Below, piece by piece: positions 8,577-20,443 of a stretch of DNA of 64,000 nucleotides. This DNA comes from Metapseudomonas resinovorans DSM 21078 (lineage in GTDB: Bacteria; Pseudomonadota; Gammaproteobacteria; Pseudomonadales; Pseudomonadaceae), in assembly GCF_000423545.1 (NCBI RefSeq), contig NZ_AUIE01000026.1:1-64000 (forward strand), written 5' to 3'. A model generated the notes under the pieces. That model ran no database searches. It was not told the DNA's origin and saw nothing but the letters and a program-made list of their open reading frames with translations. The translations under genes were made by a program, and so were the position numbers. How positions within the stretch are numbered: the first letter of the stretch is position 1; every line of letters starts with the position of its first letter.

Positions 8577-9092
8577 ATGGTCAGAACCCCACACGGATTC
8601 ACCCTCATCGAAGCATTGGTCGTACTGACACTTGTCGCGCTGTCCATCAGCCTTGGCGTTCCGGCGCTCAGCCAGTTCATCCGGGCGCAGGAATTGACTG
8701 CCGCCAATCAGTCACTGATCACTAGCTTTGCCTATGCGCGTCAAGCATCGGTAACACGGAGGGTCGCGGTACTCGTCGATAATCAGGACGGAGACTGGTC
8801 AACAGGGTGGCTGATCTACGCCGACCAGAACGGCAATGGTCGATGGGACTACGACGAACCCATACTGAGGCAGGTCGGCCCACAGCCGGAAGGGTTGATC
8901 ATCAAGGGCAATTCACCAGTACGACGTTATGTGCGCTACACGCCAATGGGCCGAACAGCTTTGATAGGCGGCGCCTTCCAAGCCGGCACATTGACGCTTT
9001 GCCATACCAATGGCCAACTGCCGGTCAGGCAGTTGGTACTAAATGCAACAGGCAGGGTACGCAGCGTCAAGAAGAGGCCTGACAACTGCTGA
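8577..9092 (+). CDS. fimT: GspH/FimT family type IV pseudopilin
   Basis: A 171-residue pseudopilin with leader MVRTPHG, then FTLIEALVVLTLVALSISLG and a GspH-type globular domain. A segment YADQNGNGRWDYDEPIL is the usual FimT/FimU insertion. The C-terminus carries GRVR at about residues 159-162. A GRxR motif near the C-terminus is described in FimT proteins that bind DNA during natural transformation. Two cysteines (LCHTNG and the terminal NC) may pair. The ATG at 8577 has AAGGCAAGG upstream. The gene is transcribed away from the other minor pilins and faces ispH. It may substitute for the interrupted FimT/FimU-like gene at 2361-2498. Confidence 0.88.
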   Translation: MVRTPHGFTLIEALVVLTLVALSISLGVPALSQFIRAQELTAANQSLITSFAYARQASVTRRVAVLVDNQDGDWSTGWLIYADQNGNGRWDYDEPILRQVGPQPEGLIIKGNSPVRRYVRYTPMGRTALIGGAFQAGTLTLCHTNGQLPVRQLVLNATGRVRSVKKRPDNC

Positions 9093-9180
9093 CTCGCGGC
9101 TGCCGCCGGTCTGCAGCAGTTTCAGCTCCGGATGGTCAAAGACTCGCGCACGCCTTCGGATGTGGGAGGAATGGGTAGTG

Positions 9181-10128
9181 TCAACCTACGTTGATCACCC
9201 GCAATTCCTTCGGCATGGAGAAGGTCACGTTCTCCGGCCTTCCATCCAACTCTACCGCGACCTCCGCACCCCACTCCCGGAGCTGGTCGATCACGCCTTG
9301 CACCAGCACCTCAGGTGCGGAAGCACCGGCGGTGATGCCGACGCGCTGTGCCTTGTCGAACCATTCGCGCTTGAGGTCTTCGGCACCGTCAATCAGATAG
9401 GCCGGGGTGTCCATGCGTTCAGCCAGTTCGCGCAGGCGGTTGGAGTTGGAGCTGTTGGGACTGCCGACGACCAGAACCACGTCACTCTCGTGGGCCAGCT
9501 GCTTGACCGCGTCCTGGCGGTTCTGAGTGGCGTAGCAGATGTCGTCCTTGCGCGGACCGCCTATGTTGGGGAACTTGGTGCGCAATGCGTCGATGACGCG
9601 GCTGGTGTCATCCATGGACAGGGTGGTCTGGGTCACGAAGGACAGCGCATCGGGGTTGCGGACTTGCAAGCGCTCCACGTCGGCCTCGTCTTCCACGAGG
9701 TAGATCGCGCCACCGTTGCGGGCGTCGTACTGGCCCATGGTGCCTTCCACTTCCGGGTGACCGGCGTGGCCGATGAGGATGCATTCGCGGCCGTCGCGGC
9801 TGTAGCGCGCAACTTCCATGTGCACCTTGGTCACCAGTGGGCAGGTGGCATCGAACACCTTGAGGCCGCGACGGTCAGCTTCCTGGCGCACCGCCTGGGA
9901 AACGCCGTGGGCACTGAAGATGACGATGACGTTGTCCGGCACCTGGTCCAGTTCCTCGACGAATACGGCGCCACGAGCGCGCAGGTCCTCGACCACGAAC
10001 TTGTTGTGCACGACTTCGTGGCGCACGTAGATCGGCGGGCCGAAGACTTCCAGGGCGCGGTTGACGATCTCGATGGCGCGATCGACGCCGGCGCAGAAGC
10101 CGCGGGGGTTGGCGAGTTTGATTTGCAT
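9181..10128 (-). CDS. ispH: 4-hydroxy-3-methylbut-2-enyl diphosphate reductase IspH
   Basis: A 315-residue IspH (LytB), the last enzyme of the MEP isoprenoid pathway. It reduces HMBPP to IPP and DMAPP in the cytoplasm using a 4Fe-4S cluster. The three cluster cysteines lie in [12 protein letters not shown] (Cys12), [11 protein letters not shown] (about 96) and [11 protein letters not shown] (about 197). The substrate loop [11 protein letters not shown] is intact. It is the last gene of the ribF-ileS-lspA-fkpB-ispH group and starts 29 bases after the fkpB stop. The product also feeds IspB, encoded at 21 kb. Confidence 0.97.
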   Translation of the reverse strand: MQIKLANPRGFCAGVDRAIEIVNRALEVFGPPIYVRHEVVHNKFVVEDLRARGAVFVEELDQVPDNVIVIFSAHGVSQAVRQEADRRGLKVFDATCPLVTKVHMEVARYSRDGRECILIGHAGHPEVEGTMGQYDARNGGAIYLVEDEADVERLQVRNPDALSFVTQTTLSMDDTSRVIDALRTKFPNIGGPRKDDICYATQNRQDAVKQLAHESDVVLVVGSPNSSNSNRLRELAERMDTPAYLIDGAEDLKREWFDKAQRVGITAGASAPEVLVQGVIDQLREWGAEVAVELDGRPENVTFSMPKELRVINVG

Positions 10129-10157
10129 GGGGATTACCTCGTCCGGCCGCGAGAAGA

Positions 10158-10595
10158 TCAGGCCGGCTTGACCGACAGGATCTCCACCTCGAAGGCCAGC
10201 GGTTTGCCGGCCAGCGGGTGGTTGAAGTCGATGGTCACGTGGGTGTCGTCAATCAGCTTGACCACCCCGGGCAGCTCGGCATTGGCCGCATCGTTGAAGA
10301 TGATCAGCAGGCCTTCGGAAAGCTCCATGTCCTGGAAGTTGCCGCGCGGCATCACCTGCACGTTCTGCGGGTTGTGCTGACCGAAGCCTTGCTCGGGCTC
10401 TATGGCCAGCACACGCTTGTCGCCGCTCTTGAGGCCGAACAACACGCTCTCGAAGCCCGGCAGCAGGTTGCCGTCGCCGACCTTGAAGGTGGCCGGATTC
10501 TTCTCGAAGGTACTGTCCACCACGTCGCCGTTATCCAGCTTGATGGCGAAATGCAGGGTGACCTCCATGTCCGGCCCTATACGATGTTCAGTCAT
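10158..10595 (-). CDS. fkpB: FKBP-type peptidyl-prolyl isomerase (FkpB/SlpA)
   Basis: A 145-residue SlyD-like FKBP prolyl isomerase. The FKBP core [42 protein letters not shown] and the inserted flap domain (about residues 68-120) are present, with no C-terminal His-rich tail, which separates it from SlyD. It acts as a folding catalyst and chaperone in the cytoplasm. Its ATG overlaps the end of lspA by 8 bases, an arrangement conserved in gammaproteobacteria. The physiological client is unknown. Confidence 0.93.
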   Translation of the reverse strand: MTEHRIGPDMEVTLHFAIKLDNGDVVDSTFEKNPATFKVGDGNLLPGFESVLFGLKSGDKRVLAIEPEQGFGQHNPQNVQVMPRGNFQDMELSEGLLIIFNDAANAELPGVVKLIDDTHVTIDFNHPLAGKPLAFEVEILSVKPA

Positions 10596-11088
10596 GGGCA
10601 GGTTCTCCGGACTTCTTCGCTTTGAACATATCCAGCGCCAGCATCAGGGCGCCAACGGTGATGGCGCTATCGGCCAGGTTGAACGCTGGGAAGTACCAGC
10701 GGTTCTGCCAATGCACCAGGATGAAATCGACCACGTGGCCAAGCACCACGCGGTCGTAGAGGTTGCCCAGCGCGCCGCCCAGGACCAGGGCCAACGCAAC
10801 GGCCAGCCAAGTCTCTTCGGGCTTCAGGCGCTTCAGCCAGACCACCAGCACGCCGCTGACCACCAGGGCAATTGCAGCGAACAGCCAGCGCTGCCAGCCG
10901 GAGCTGTCAGCGAGGAAGCTGAAGGCCGCGCCGGTGTTGTAGGCCAGCGTCCAGCTGAAGTAGTCGGGAATGACCACGATCTGCTGATAGAGGTTGAGCT
11001 CGGTTTCGAAGAACCACTTGCTCGCCTGGTCCAGTACGAACACAAGGACCGTGAGCCAGAGCCAGCCGAGACGACCGTATGCCTTAGG
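10588..11088 (-). CDS. lspA: Lipoprotein signal peptidase LspA
   Basis: A 166-residue inner-membrane aspartyl protease (signal peptidase II) that removes the signal peptide of diacylated prolipoproteins. Four membrane segments are evident. The catalytic motifs are [18 protein letters not shown] and FNLADSAI (Asp residues at roughly 114 and 140). I use the ATG at 11088, which overlaps the ileS stop (ATGCCTAA); the frame is open 14 codons upstream but inside ileS. It is part of the conserved ribF-ileS-lspA-fkpB-ispH unit. Confidence 0.96.
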   Translation of the reverse strand, partial: PKAYGRLGWLWLTVLVFVLDQASKWFFETELNLYQQIVVIPDYFSWTLAYNTGAAFSFLADSSGWQRWLFAAIALVVSGVLVVWLKRLKPEETWLAVALALVLGGALGNLYDRVVLGHVVDFILVHWQNRWYFPAFNLADSAITVGALMLALDMFKAKKSGEPAHD

Positions 11089-13918
11089 CATAGTGACGAA
11101 CCTCGCCGGCACCATCGATGTTGTCCACACAGCGACCGCACAGGTCCGGGTGCTTCACGAACTGGCCGACATCGGCGCGGTGGTGCCAGCAGCGGCCGCA
11201 CTTGGTGTGGGAAGACTTGTGGATCTTCAGCTTGAGGCCGGCGACCTCGGTTTCCACGGCATCGGCCGGCGCGCTGGTCAGCGGCTGCACATCAGCGGCA
11301 GAGGTGATCAGCACGAAACGCAGCTCATTGCCCAGCTTGGCCAGGCTGGCCGCCAGGGCGTCCTCGGCGAAGAGGGTCACTTCGGCCTGCAGGTTGCCGC
11401 CGATGGCCTTGTTGCTGCGCAGGTTTTCCAGCTCCTTGTTGACCGAAGCCTTGACGGCCATGACCTGTTCCCAGAACTCGCGGCCCAGTTCGGTGCCTTC
11501 CGGTATCTCGCCAAGGCCCTGGTACCAGGTGTTGAGCATGACCGATTCGTTGCGCTCGCCCGGCAGGTACTGCCAGATTTCCTCGGCGGTAAAGGCCAGG
11601 ATCGGCGCCACCCAGCGCACCAGCGCCTCGGCGATGTGGAACAGCGCGGTCTGGCAGGACTTGCGCGCCACGCTGTCGGGCGCGGTGGTGTACTGGCGGT
11701 CTTTAATGATGTCCAGGTAGAAGCCGCCCAGCTCCTGCACGCAGAAGTTGTGGACCTTGGAGTAGACGTTCCAGAAGCGGTATTCGCTGTAGGCCTCTTC
11801 CAGCTCACGCTGCAGCAGCAAAGCGCGGTCTACTGCCCAGCGGTCCAGAGCCAGCATGTCTTCGGCGGGCAGCAGGTCCTTGGCCGGGTCGAAACCGTTC
11901 AGGTTGGCCAGCAGGAAACGCGCGGTATTGCGGATGCGGCGATAGGCATCAGCGCTGCGCTGGAGGATCTGCTGGGAAACGGCCATCTCACCGGAGTAGT
12001 CGGTGGCCGAAACCCACAGGCGCAGGATGTCGGCGCCCAGGCTGTCGGTGACCTGTTGCGGAGCGATCACGTTGCCCAGGGACTTGGACATCTTGCGGCC
12101 ACTCTCGTCCACGGTGAAGCCGTGGGTCAGCAACTGGCGGTACGGCGCATGGCCGTCGATGGCGCAGCCGGTCAGCAGGGAGGAGTGGAACCAGCCGCGA
12201 TGCTGGTCGGAGCCTTCCAGGTAGAGGTCGGCGGCAGGGCCGCTGGTATGGCCCAATTCGGCGTGAGAGCCGCGCAGGACATGCCAGTGCGTGGTACCGG
12301 AGTCGAACCAGACGTCCAGGGTGTCGCTGATCTTGTCGTATTGGCCGGCCTCGTCACCGAGCAGTTCGGCGGCGTCCAGCTTGAACCAGGCCTCGATGCC
12401 TTCCTGCTCGACACGCTGTGCCACCTGCTCCATCAGCTCGACGGTACGCGGGTGCAGGTCGCCGGTGGCTTTATGCAGGAAGAAGGGAATCGGCACGCCC
12501 CAGTTGCGCTGGCGCGAGATGCACCAGTCCGGCCGGCCGGCGATCATGCCGTGCAGGCGCGCCTGGCCCCAGCCCGGAACGAACTCGGTCTGTTCGATGG
12601 CGGTCAGCGCGCGCTCGCGCAGGGTGGCGCCCTGCTGCGGCTGCTTGTCCATGCCGACGAACCACTGCGCGGTGGCGCGGTAGATCAGCGGAGTCTTGTG
12701 ACGCCAGCAGTGCATGTAGCTGTGGCTGATGGATTCGTGCTTGAGCAGCGCGCCCACTTCTTCCAGCTTGGCGACGATCGCCGGGTTGGCCTTCCAGATA
12801 AACTGGCCGCCGAAGAACGGCAGGTCCTGGACATAGACACCGTTGCTCTGCACTGGGCTGAGGATGTCGTCGTTGCTCATGCCGTACTGCTTGCAGGTAC
12901 GGAAGTCGTCCTCACCGTAGGCCGGCGCGGAGTGCACGATACCGGTACCGGCGCCCAGCTCGACGTACTCGGCCAGGTAGACGGGCGAAAGACGCTCGTA
13001 GAACGGGTGGCGGAAGCGGATCTGGTCCAGCGCCTCGCCCTTGGCGGTGGCGATAACCTGGCCCTCCAGACCGTAGCGTTGCAGGCAGGATTCCACCAGT
13101 TCTTCGGCGAGGACCAGCAGACGCGCGCCGGTATCGACCAGCGCGTAGTTGAACTCGGGATGGACGTTCAGCGCCTGGTTGGCCGGGATGGTCCAGGGGG
13201 TAGTGGTCCAGATGACGATGGCAGCGGGCTTGGCGAGGCTCGACAGGCCGAAGGCGGCGGCCAACTTGTCGGCGTCCTCGATCGGGAAGGCGACGTCGAT
13301 GGCATCGGACTTCTTGTCGGCGTATTCGACTTCAGCTTCGGCCAGTGCCGAACCGCAATCGAAGCACCAGTTCACCGGTTTCAGGCCTTTGAACACGAAG
13401 CCTTGCTTGACCATTTCGGCCAGGGCACGGATTTCGCCCGCTTCGTTGGAGAAGGCCATGGTCTTGTAAGGGTTGTCCCAGTCACCCAAGACGCCGAGGC
13501 GGATGAAGTCAGCCTTCTGGCCCTCGATCTGCTCGGAGGCGTAGGCGCGGCACAGCTCGCGAGTCTTGTCCGCAGGCAGGTTCTTGCCGTGGGTGGTCTC
13601 GACCTTGTGCTCGATGGGCAGGCCGTGGCAATCCCAGCCGGGCACATAGGGGGCGTCATAGCCTGCCAGGGTCTTGGAGCGGACGATGATGTCCTTGAGG
13701 ATCTTGTTGACCGCGTGACCGATGTGAATGCTGCCGTTGGCATAGGGCGGGCCATCGTGCAGGACGAACCTCGGGCGCCCTTCGCCGATCTGCCGCAGCT
13801 TGCCGTACAGGTCGATGCTGTTCCAGCGCTGCAGCAGTTCCGGCTCGCGCTGGGGCAGACCGGCCTTCATCGGGAATGCCGTCTCTGGCAGGTTCAGGGT
13901 CGCTTTGTAATCGGTCAT
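11084..13918 (-). CDS. ileS: Isoleucyl-tRNA synthetase
   Basis: A 944-residue class Ia aminoacyl-tRNA synthetase. It shows the HIGH signature in [15 protein letters not shown] (about residues 58-72), the KMSKS loop [11 protein letters not shown] (about 605), the editing domain between them, and the C-terminal zinc site CGRCWHHR...CGRCVDN (about 900-925). It charges tRNA-Ile in the cytoplasm and hydrolyses misactivated valine. This is the bacterial IleS1 length and zinc pattern, not the mupirocin-resistant IleS2 type. It starts 15 bases after the ribF stop. Confidence 0.98.
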   Translation of the reverse strand: MTDYKATLNLPETAFPMKAGLPQREPELLQRWNSIDLYGKLRQIGEGRPRFVLHDGPPYANGSIHIGHAVNKILKDIIVRSKTLAGYDAPYVPGWDCHGLPIEHKVETTHGKNLPADKTRELCRAYASEQIEGQKADFIRLGVLGDWDNPYKTMAFSNEAGEIRALAEMVKQGFVFKGLKPVNWCFDCGSALAEAEVEYADKKSDAIDVAFPIEDADKLAAAFGLSSLAKPAAIVIWTTTPWTIPANQALNVHPEFNYALVDTGARLLVLAEELVESCLQRYGLEGQVIATAKGEALDQIRFRHPFYERLSPVYLAEYVELGAGTGIVHSAPAYGEDDFRTCKQYGMSNDDILSPVQSNGVYVQDLPFFGGQFIWKANPAIVAKLEEVGALLKHESISHSYMHCWRHKTPLIYRATAQWFVGMDKQPQQGATLRERALTAIEQTEFVPGWGQARLHGMIAGRPDWCISRQRNWGVPIPFFLHKATGDLHPRTVELMEQVAQRVEQEGIEAWFKLDAAELLGDEAGQYDKISDTLDVWFDSGTTHWHVLRGSHAELGHTSGPAADLYLEGSDQHRGWFHSSLLTGCAIDGHAPYRQLLTHGFTVDESGRKMSKSLGNVIAPQQVTDSLGADILRLWVSATDYSGEMAVSQQILQRSADAYRRIRNTARFLLANLNGFDPAKDLLPAEDMLALDRWAVDRALLLQRELEEAYSEYRFWNVYSKVHNFCVQELGGFYLDIIKDRQYTTAPDSVARKSCQTALFHIAEALVRWVAPILAFTAEEIWQYLPGERNESVMLNTWYQGLGEIPEGTELGREFWEQVMAVKASVNKELENLRSNKAIGGNLQAEVTLFAEDALAASLAKLGNELRFVLITSAADVQPLTSAPADAVETEVAGLKLKIHKSSHTKCGRCWHHRADVGQFVKHPDLCGRCVDNIDGAGEVRHYA

Positions 13919-13933
13919 TTCAGTCCAGGCTCT

Positions 13934-14872
13934 TCAATTTGATTGAGTACCCTGCCAATAGGCACGGGCGGCAGCGACATCCGCATCGATCGCCGACTTC
14001 AACGCCTCCAGGGAGGCAAAACGCTGCTCATCGCGCAGCTTGTGGTGGAAGGTCACGCTGATCCGCCGGTCATAGAGATCGCCGGCATAGTCCAGCAGGT
14101 GGACCTCCAGGTGGGCGCGCCCGTCACCCTTGACGCTGGGACGCACGCCGATGTTGGCAACGCCGGGCAGTTGCCGGCCATCCAGCTCCACGCTGACCAG
14201 GTACACGCCGTTGAGCGGAACCCGGCGACGCTTGAGCTGCACATTGGCAGTCGGCGTGCCCAACTGACGACCGAGTTTCTGCCCATGAAGCACTCGGCCG
14301 GTGATGGTGAATGGACGCCCCAGCAGGCGATCGGCGAGGGCAAAGTCACCGTCAGCAAGCGCCTGGCGCACCCGGGTACTGCTGACCCGCAGGCCATCCA
14401 GCTCAACGGTGGCGGCAGCCTCGACACTGAAGCCTTCGGCGGCGCCGGCCTGCTGCAGAAATTCGAAGTCGCCAGCGCGGTCGCAGCCGAAGCGAAAATC
14501 GTCGCCAATCTCCAGGTGCTTGGCACCCAGGCCTTCCACCAGCACCGCGTGGACGAACTCGGCCGCGCTGAGCTCACGCAAACGGCGATTGAAGGACAGG
14601 CAAAGCACGCGATCCACGCCCTCACGGGCCAGCAATTCGAGCTTGTCGCGCAGGCGTGTCAGGCGTACCGGGGCGGTGTCCGGACCGAAATACTCGCGCG
14701 GTTGCGGCTCGAAGATCACCACGCACGTGGGTAAACCCAGCTCAGCCGCACGCTCGCGCAACCGCTTGAGAATGGCCTGGTGGCCGCGGTGCACGCCGTC
14801 GAAATTGCCGATGGTGGCGACGCAGCCCCGATCTTGGGGCCGCAGGTTGTGTAGGCCTCGAACCAGCTGCAT
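13934..14872 (-). CDS. ribF: Bifunctional riboflavin kinase/FAD synthetase RibF
   Basis: A 312-residue bifunctional enzyme that phosphorylates riboflavin to FMN and adenylates FMN to FAD. The N-terminal FAD synthetase half has the nucleotidyltransferase motif GNFDGVHRGHQ (about 22-32). The C-terminal riboflavin kinase half has GQKLGRQLGTPTANVQL (about 190-207). The start MQLVRGLHNL at 14872 is the conserved family start; the frame stays open for another 28 codons upstream. It is probably the first gene of the operon running to ispH: a consensus TATAAT lies 29 bases upstream on the same strand. Confidence 0.97.
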   Translation of the reverse strand: MQLVRGLHNLRPQDRGCVATIGNFDGVHRGHQAILKRLRERAAELGLPTCVVIFEPQPREYFGPDTAPVRLTRLRDKLELLAREGVDRVLCLSFNRRLRELSAAEFVHAVLVEGLGAKHLEIGDDFRFGCDRAGDFEFLQQAGAAEGFSVEAAATVELDGLRVSSTRVRQALADGDFALADRLLGRPFTITGRVLHGQKLGRQLGTPTANVQLKRRRVPLNGVYLVSVELDGRQLPGVANIGVRPSVKGDGRAHLEVHLLDYAGDLYDRRISVTFHHKLRDEQRFASLEALKSAIDADVAAARAYWQGTQSN

Positions 14873-14900
14873 AGCACAAGTCTTGTTCACAAAGTGGTCG

Positions 14901-14906
14901 ATTATA
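14901..14906 (-). promoter_or_regulatory. -10 element of ribF operon
   Basis: A perfect TATAAT (minus strand) with its downstream edge 29 bases before the ribF start codon. The -35 is poor: TTGTCC at 15-bp spacing or TGTTGT at 17 bp. It is the only credible sigma-70 element between murJ and ribF and would drive ribF-ileS-lspA-fkpB-ispH. Confidence 0.6.
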
Positions 14907-14982
14907 CGCACAGCCGGCGCTGGACAACAGGCGCTACAGACCTGCCAGCGCGACAAGTGGCGATGAGCTGGAAGTCAGCGAA

Positions 14983-16518
14983 TCACACAGCGCGCCGCGC
15001 GAAATCACGCAGACGGAAGCCCAGTAGTGCCAGCACGCCGAAATAGGCGATCACGCCGGCGCCTACCAGCGCACCCAGACGCAGCAGGCGCTCGGCCATG
15101 CCGCCCTGATCCCAGGCCGGCAGCAGGTACATCACACCCAGCAACACGGCGCACATCACCACCACCGCCAGCACCAGCTTGGCGAGGAACTTGCCCCAGC
15201 CCGGCTGCGGCTGGAACAACTGCTGCTTGCGCAGTTGCCAGTAGAGCAGCCCCGCGTTCATGCAGGCGGCCAGGCTGATGGCCAGCGCCAGACCGGCGTG
15301 ACGCAGCGGGAAGACAAAAGCGAGGTTCATCAGCTGAGTCGCCACCAGGGTGAAGACGGCAATCTTCACCGGCGTGCGGATGTTCTGCCGCGCGTAGAAA
15401 CCAGGCGCCAGCACTTTCACCAGGATGATCCCGAGCAGGCCCACCGCGTAGGCAATCAGCGCGCGCTGGGTCATCAGCGCGTCGTTGGCGGTGAACTTGC
15501 CGTACTGGAACAGCGCCACCGTCAACGGCTCAGCCAGAAGCGCCAAGGCGAGGGTGCAGGGCAGTACCAGCAGGAAACACAGGCGCAACCCCCAGTCGAG
15601 CAGCTGCGAGTAGGCATGGCGGTCGTCACTGGCATAGGTCTTGGCCAGGGACGGCAGCAGGATGGTACCCAGGGCAACCCCGAGCACGCCCGAGGGCAAC
15701 TCCATCAGGCGGTCGGCGTAGTACATCCAGGACACCGAACCCGCCGCCAGGAAGGACGCGAAGATGGTGTTGATGATCAGCGAGATCTGCCCCACGGACA
15801 CCCCGAAGATTGCCGGAACCATCTGCTTGAGCACGCGCCAGACGCCGGTATCGCGCAGGTTCAGGCGCGGCAGCACGAGCATGCCGATACGCTTCAAGGA
15901 CGGTAGCTGGCAAAGCAACTGCGCGAGGCCGCCCACCAGCACCGCCCATCCAAGGGCCATGATGGGTGGGTCGAAATAGGGCAGCAGGAACAACGAGAAA
16001 ATGATCATGCTGGCATTCAGCAGCGTCGGCACGAAGGCCGGCACCGAATAGCGGTTCCAGGTGTTGAGGATGGCCCCCGCCAGGGACGACAGCGAGATCA
16101 GGAAGATATAGGGAAAGGTCACCCGCAACAGGTCGGTGGTCAGGGCGAACTTTTCTGGCGTATCGGCGAAACCCGGCGCGGTCGCCCAGATCACCCAGGG
16201 CGCCGCCAGGATGCCCACGAGGGTCACCAGCGCCAGCACCAGGCTCAGCAGGCCGGAGATGTAGGCAATGAAGGTGCGGGTCGCCTCTTCCCCCTGCTGG
16301 GTCTTGTACTCGGCCAGGATGGGTACGAAGGCTTGGGAGAATGCGCCCTCGGCGAAGATCCGGCGCAGCAGGTTGGGCAGCTTGAAAGCCACGAAGAAGG
16401 CGTCGGTGGCCACGCCGGCGCCAAAGTAGCGCGCGACGATGGTGTCGCGAACGAAGCCCAATACGCGGGAAAGCATGGTGATGGAGCTGACAGCCGCCAG
16501 CGACTTGAGCAGGTTCAT
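14983..16518 (-). CDS. murJ: Lipid II flippase MurJ
   Basis: A 511-residue polytopic inner-membrane protein of the MurJ/MviN family (MOP superfamily), with about 14 membrane helices. It flips lipid II to the periplasm for peptidoglycan synthesis. The N-terminal [22 protein letters not shown] and the segment [29 protein letters not shown] (about residues 33-61) are hallmark family sequences, including the essential Arg and Asp positions. It has its own gap of 110 bases before ribF and diverges from rpsT, an order conserved in Pseudomonas. Confidence 0.97.
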   Translation of the reverse strand: MNLLKSLAAVSSITMLSRVLGFVRDTIVARYFGAGVATDAFFVAFKLPNLLRRIFAEGAFSQAFVPILAEYKTQQGEEATRTFIAYISGLLSLVLALVTLVGILAAPWVIWATAPGFADTPEKFALTTDLLRVTFPYIFLISLSSLAGAILNTWNRYSVPAFVPTLLNASMIIFSLFLLPYFDPPIMALGWAVLVGGLAQLLCQLPSLKRIGMLVLPRLNLRDTGVWRVLKQMVPAIFGVSVGQISLIINTIFASFLAAGSVSWMYYADRLMELPSGVLGVALGTILLPSLAKTYASDDRHAYSQLLDWGLRLCFLLVLPCTLALALLAEPLTVALFQYGKFTANDALMTQRALIAYAVGLLGIILVKVLAPGFYARQNIRTPVKIAVFTLVATQLMNLAFVFPLRHAGLALAISLAACMNAGLLYWQLRKQQLFQPQPGWGKFLAKLVLAVVVMCAVLLGVMYLLPAWDQGGMAERLLRLGALVGAGVIAYFGVLALLGFRLRDFARRAV

Positions 16519-16657
16519 TCAGGGGTCCGGACAGGAATGGCACGGCCCGCCCGGTGCTGCCGGAGGGCGATCAAGGCTGCCGAGTGTAGAGTCCGGGCCG
16601 GATAAAATCATCCAGCGAGAAAAGCTTACGCTCGTCGCCCGACTCACGTGATCACCC

Positions 16658-16686
16658 TTGACAAGGCCAAGTCACGTGGGCATGAT
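16658..16686 (+). promoter_or_regulatory. sigma-70 promoter of rpsT
   Basis: A perfect -35 TTGACA at 16658-16663, a 17-bp spacer, and a -10 CATGAT at 16681-16686. It lies about 48 bases before the rpsT start, giving a short 5' leader. This is a strong ribosomal-protein promoter on sequence grounds. Confidence 0.75.
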
Positions 16687-16733
16687 TCGCGGCCTTAATT
16701 TGATTCAATTCCCCAGTTTCGAGGAGCTTGACG

Positions 16734-17009
16734 GTGGCCAACACACCTTCTGCCAAAAAACGCGCCAAACAGGCTGAGAAGCGTCGTAGCCATAACGCCA
16801 GCCTGCGCTCCATGGTTCGTACCTACATCAAGAACGTGGTCAAGGCGCTCGACGCCAAGGACCTGCCCAAGGCCCAAGCCGCCTACACCGCTGCTGTACC
16901 GGTGATTGACCGCATGGCCGACAAAGGCATCATCCACAAGAACAAAGCTGCTCGTCACAAGAGCCGCCTGAACGCCCACATCAAGGCGCTCGGTCAAGCT
17001 GCTGCCTAA
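16734..17009 (+). CDS. rpsT: 30S ribosomal protein S20
   Basis: A 91-residue S20, a three-helix basic protein that binds 16S rRNA early in 30S assembly. The sequence [18 protein letters not shown] is the canonical N-terminus. The start is GTG at 16734, with GAGGAG 7 bases upstream. A TTG two codons earlier is unlikely. Non-ATG starts are common in rpsT and fit its known translational autoregulation in E. coli. It is monocistronic, bounded by a strong promoter and an intrinsic terminator. Confidence 0.98.
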   Translation: MANTPSAKKRAKQAEKRRSHNASLRSMVRTYIKNVVKALDAKDLPKAQAAYTAAVPVIDRMADKGIIHKNKAARHKSRLNAHIKALGQAAA

Positions 17010-17023
17010 GCTTGAGTTCTTGT

Positions 17024-17051
17024 AAAAAACCGGCCTTCTGGCCGGTTTTTT
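17024..17051 (+). terminator. Intrinsic terminator of rpsT
   Basis: Perfect stem CCGGCC/GGCCGG with a TTCT loop, flanked by AAAAAA and TTTTTT. It lies 14 bases after the rpsT stop. Confidence 0.93.
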
Positions 17052-17088
17052 ATTGCCTGCGTATTTTGATTTCATACTCTCCACCCAT

Positions 17089-17117
17089 GAAAAAGCCCGG
17101 AATCTCCGGGCTTTTTC
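17089..17117 (-). terminator. Bidirectional terminator, downstream of creA
   Basis: Stem GCCCGG with a 5-7 base loop and CCGGGC, flanked by AAAAA and TTTTT, so it can work in both directions. It lies 6 bases after the creA stop and backs up the rpsT terminator. Confidence 0.85.
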
Positions 17118-17123
17118 ATCACC

Positions 17124-17588
17124 TCAAGGCCGGTTCGGCCAGGGCAGGATCGGTATCGCGGTGACCGCGTTCTGCGGGCTGCCCTCGATCACCCGGTCGC
17201 TGTAGACCAGATAGACCAGGGTATTGCGCTTGCGATCGAAGAAGCGCACGACCTGCATGGTCTTGAACACCAGCGAGGTACGCTCCTTGAATACCTCTTC
17301 GCCATCCTTGAGCTCACCATTGAAGCGAATAGGCCCCACCTGGCGACAGGCAATGGACGCTTCAGCACGATCCTCAGCCAATCCCAAACCGCCTTTTACA
17401 CCGCCAGTCTTGGCACGCGAGAGATAGCAGGTCACACCCTCCACCCGAGGGTCATCGAAGGCCTCGACCACGATCTTGTCGTTCGGCCCCATCCACTTGA
17501 ACACCGTGGATACCGAGCCGACCTCTTCAGCCGCAGCCAACAGCGGCATTGCCAGCAGAGCCGCCGCCATTCCCTTGATCAGTCGCAT
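17124..17588 (-). CDS. creA: CreA family periplasmic protein
   Basis: A 154-residue CreA family protein of unknown biochemical role. It has a signal peptide ([20 protein letters not shown]) followed by [47 protein letters not shown], a strongly conserved family block with one Cys; a second Cys lies in SIACRQVGP. The mature protein is probably periplasmic. GGGAGGAAAGG just before the ATG is a strong ribosome-binding site. It follows proB by 15 bases and may be co-transcribed, although the functions are unrelated. Confidence 0.92.
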   Translation of the reverse strand: MRLIKGMAAALLAMPLLAAAEEVGSVSTVFKWMGPNDKIVVEAFDDPRVEGVTCYLSRAKTGGVKGGLGLAEDRAEASIACRQVGPIRFNGELKDGEEVFKERTSLVFKTMQVVRFFDRKRNTLVYLVYSDRVIEGSPQNAVTAIPILPWPNRP

Positions 17589-17603
17589 CCTTTCCTCCCA
17601 ACC

Positions 17604-18722
17604 TCAGACCAGAACCAGATTGTCCCGGTGCACCAGTTCCGGCTCGTCGACATACCCCAGCAGCTTTTCGATGAGGTCGGACGATTGACCGATGATCTTC
17701 TGCGCCTCAAGGGCACTGTAGTTAGCCAGGCCACGAGCGATTTCGGCGCCATCAGGCCCGACACAGACCACCATCTCGCCCCGACGGAAGCTGCCCTGGA
17801 CAGCCTTGACGCCGACAGGCAGCAAGCTCTTGCGGTCCTCACGCAGCGCCTTGACCGCACCTGCGTCAAGCACCAGGGTGCCGCGAGTCTGTAGATGGCC
17901 AGCCAGCCACTGCTTACGCGCGGCCAGCATGCCGCGCTCAGGTGCCAATAGAGTTCCCAGACGCTCTCCCGCCTTGAGGCGATCCAGCACCCGCTCGATT
18001 CGCCCACCGACGATCACCGTATGGGCGCCGGAACGAGCCGCCAGCCGCGCTGCACGCAGCTTGGTCTGCATGCCGCCCCGCCCCAACGCACCGCCTGTGC
18101 CACCCGCCACAGCATCCAACGCCGGGTCATCGGCACGAGCCTCGAAAATCAGCTGCGCATCAGGATTGTGGCGCGGGTCGGCATCGAACATGCCGTCGCG
18201 ATCGGTAAGGATCACCAGCAGATCAGCTTCCACCAGATTGGCCACAAGGGCCGCCAAGGTGTCGTTATCGCCGAAGCGGATTTCATCGGTGACCACGGTG
18301 TCGTTCTCGTTGATCACCGGGATCGCACCCAGCTCCACCAGAGTACGCAGCGTGCTGCGAGCGTTCAGGTAACGCTTGCGATCAGACAGGTCGTCATGGG
18401 TCAGCAGGATCTGCGCCGTGTGGCGACCATGCTCGGCAAAGCTGGATTCCCAAGCCTGAACCAACCCCATCTGCCCTACCGAGGCAGCGGCCTGCAGTTC
18501 ATGCACGGCGCTTGGACGACTCTGCCAGCCCAGACGACTCATACCGGCCGCCACAGCGCCAGAGGACACCAATACCAGCTCCACGCCTGCATTGCGCAGG
18601 GCCACCATCTGCTCGACCCAAACCGCCATGGCCGAGCGATCCAGCCCACGACCATCAGCCGTCAGCAAAGCACTACCGATCTTCACCACCCAGCGCTGCG
18701 CGCCAGTCACCTTGTCCCGCAT
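17604..18722 (-). CDS. proB: Glutamate 5-kinase ProB
   Basis: A 372-residue glutamate 5-kinase, the first and feedback-inhibited step of proline synthesis. The amino-acid kinase domain (about 1-255) has [34 protein letters not shown] and [21 protein letters not shown]-terminal PUA domain covers about 275-372. The ATG at 18722 ([11 protein letters not shown]) matches the usual length and has AAGG upstream; a TTG three codons earlier is open but less likely. It is downstream of obgE, as in other pseudomonads, with a 72-base gap. Confidence 0.97.
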   Translation of the reverse strand: MRDKVTGAQRWVVKIGSALLTADGRGLDRSAMAVWVEQMVALRNAGVELVLVSSGAVAAGMSRLGWQSRPSAVHELQAAASVGQMGLVQAWESSFAEHGRHTAQILLTHDDLSDRKRYLNARSTLRTLVELGAIPVINENDTVVTDEIRFGDNDTLAALVANLVEADLLVILTDRDGMFDADPRHNPDAQLIFEARADDPALDAVAGGTGGALGRGGMQTKLRAARLAARSGAHTVIVGGRIERVLDRLKAGERLGTLLAPERGMLAARKQWLAGHLQTRGTLVLDAGAVKALREDRKSLLPVGVKAVQGSFRRGEMVVCVGPDGAEIARGLANYSALEAQKIIGQSSDLIEKLLGYVDEPELVHRDNLVLV

Positions 18723-18803
18723 ATCGTCCAACCTTAGCTAGAAGGCCGCGCGGCAAGGCGCGCGGCCATGCGAACACTCCACAGCACCGGGTGGCGCCGG
18801 GGG

Positions 18804-20087
<1,284 letters not shown>

Positions 20088-20116
20088 TCAATGCAGAGTT
20101 TCCACAAAGCAGAAAC

Positions 20117-20146
20117 AAAAAAGCCCCGTCGCAAGACGGGGCTTTT
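20117..20146 (-). terminator. Intrinsic terminator of rplU-rpmA
   Basis: Stem AAAAGCCCCGTC/GACGGGGCTTTT with a 4-base loop and a T-run on the minus strand. It lies 16 bases after the rpmA stop and separates rplU-rpmA from obgE. Confidence 0.92.
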
Positions 20147-20161
20147 ACAGCGAGGTCGCGA

Positions 20162-20419
20162 TCAGGCCGCGACGATGCTTACGTACCTGCGACCGAAAGC
20201 ACCTTTAACCTCGAACTTGACCACGCCGTCCACTTTCGCGAACAGGGTGTGGTCCTTGCCCAGGCCAACGCCGACGCCGGCGTGGAATTGGGTGCCGCGC
20301 TGACGCACGATGATGTTGCCGGCCTTGATGACCTGGCCGCCGTACATCTTCACGCCAAGGCGTTTACTTTCTGAGTCGCGGCCGTTGCGGGTAGAACCGC
20401 CAGCTTTTTTGTGTGCCAT
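20162..20419 (-). CDS. rpmA: 50S ribosomal protein L27
   Basis: An 85-residue L27 starting [20 protein letters not shown], whose N-terminal arm reaches the peptidyl transferase centre. No N-terminal cleavage extension of the Firmicutes kind is present. It lies 24 bases after rplU and shares its promoter and terminator. Confidence 0.98.
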   Translation of the reverse strand: MAHKKAGGSTRNGRDSESKRLGVKMYGGQVIKAGNIIVRQRGTQFHAGVGVGLGKDHTLFAKVDGVVKFEVKGAFGRRYVSIVAA

Positions 20420-20443
20420 GAGTCAAATCCTCCAAAAAGGAAA

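Noticed and set aside
10994..13942. A 982-codon open frame on the plus strand opposite ileS
   Set aside because: It is a high-GC shadow of ileS, composed of repetitive Gln/Gly/Val/Leu/Ala-rich sequence with no domain, and ileS is unquestionably the real gene.
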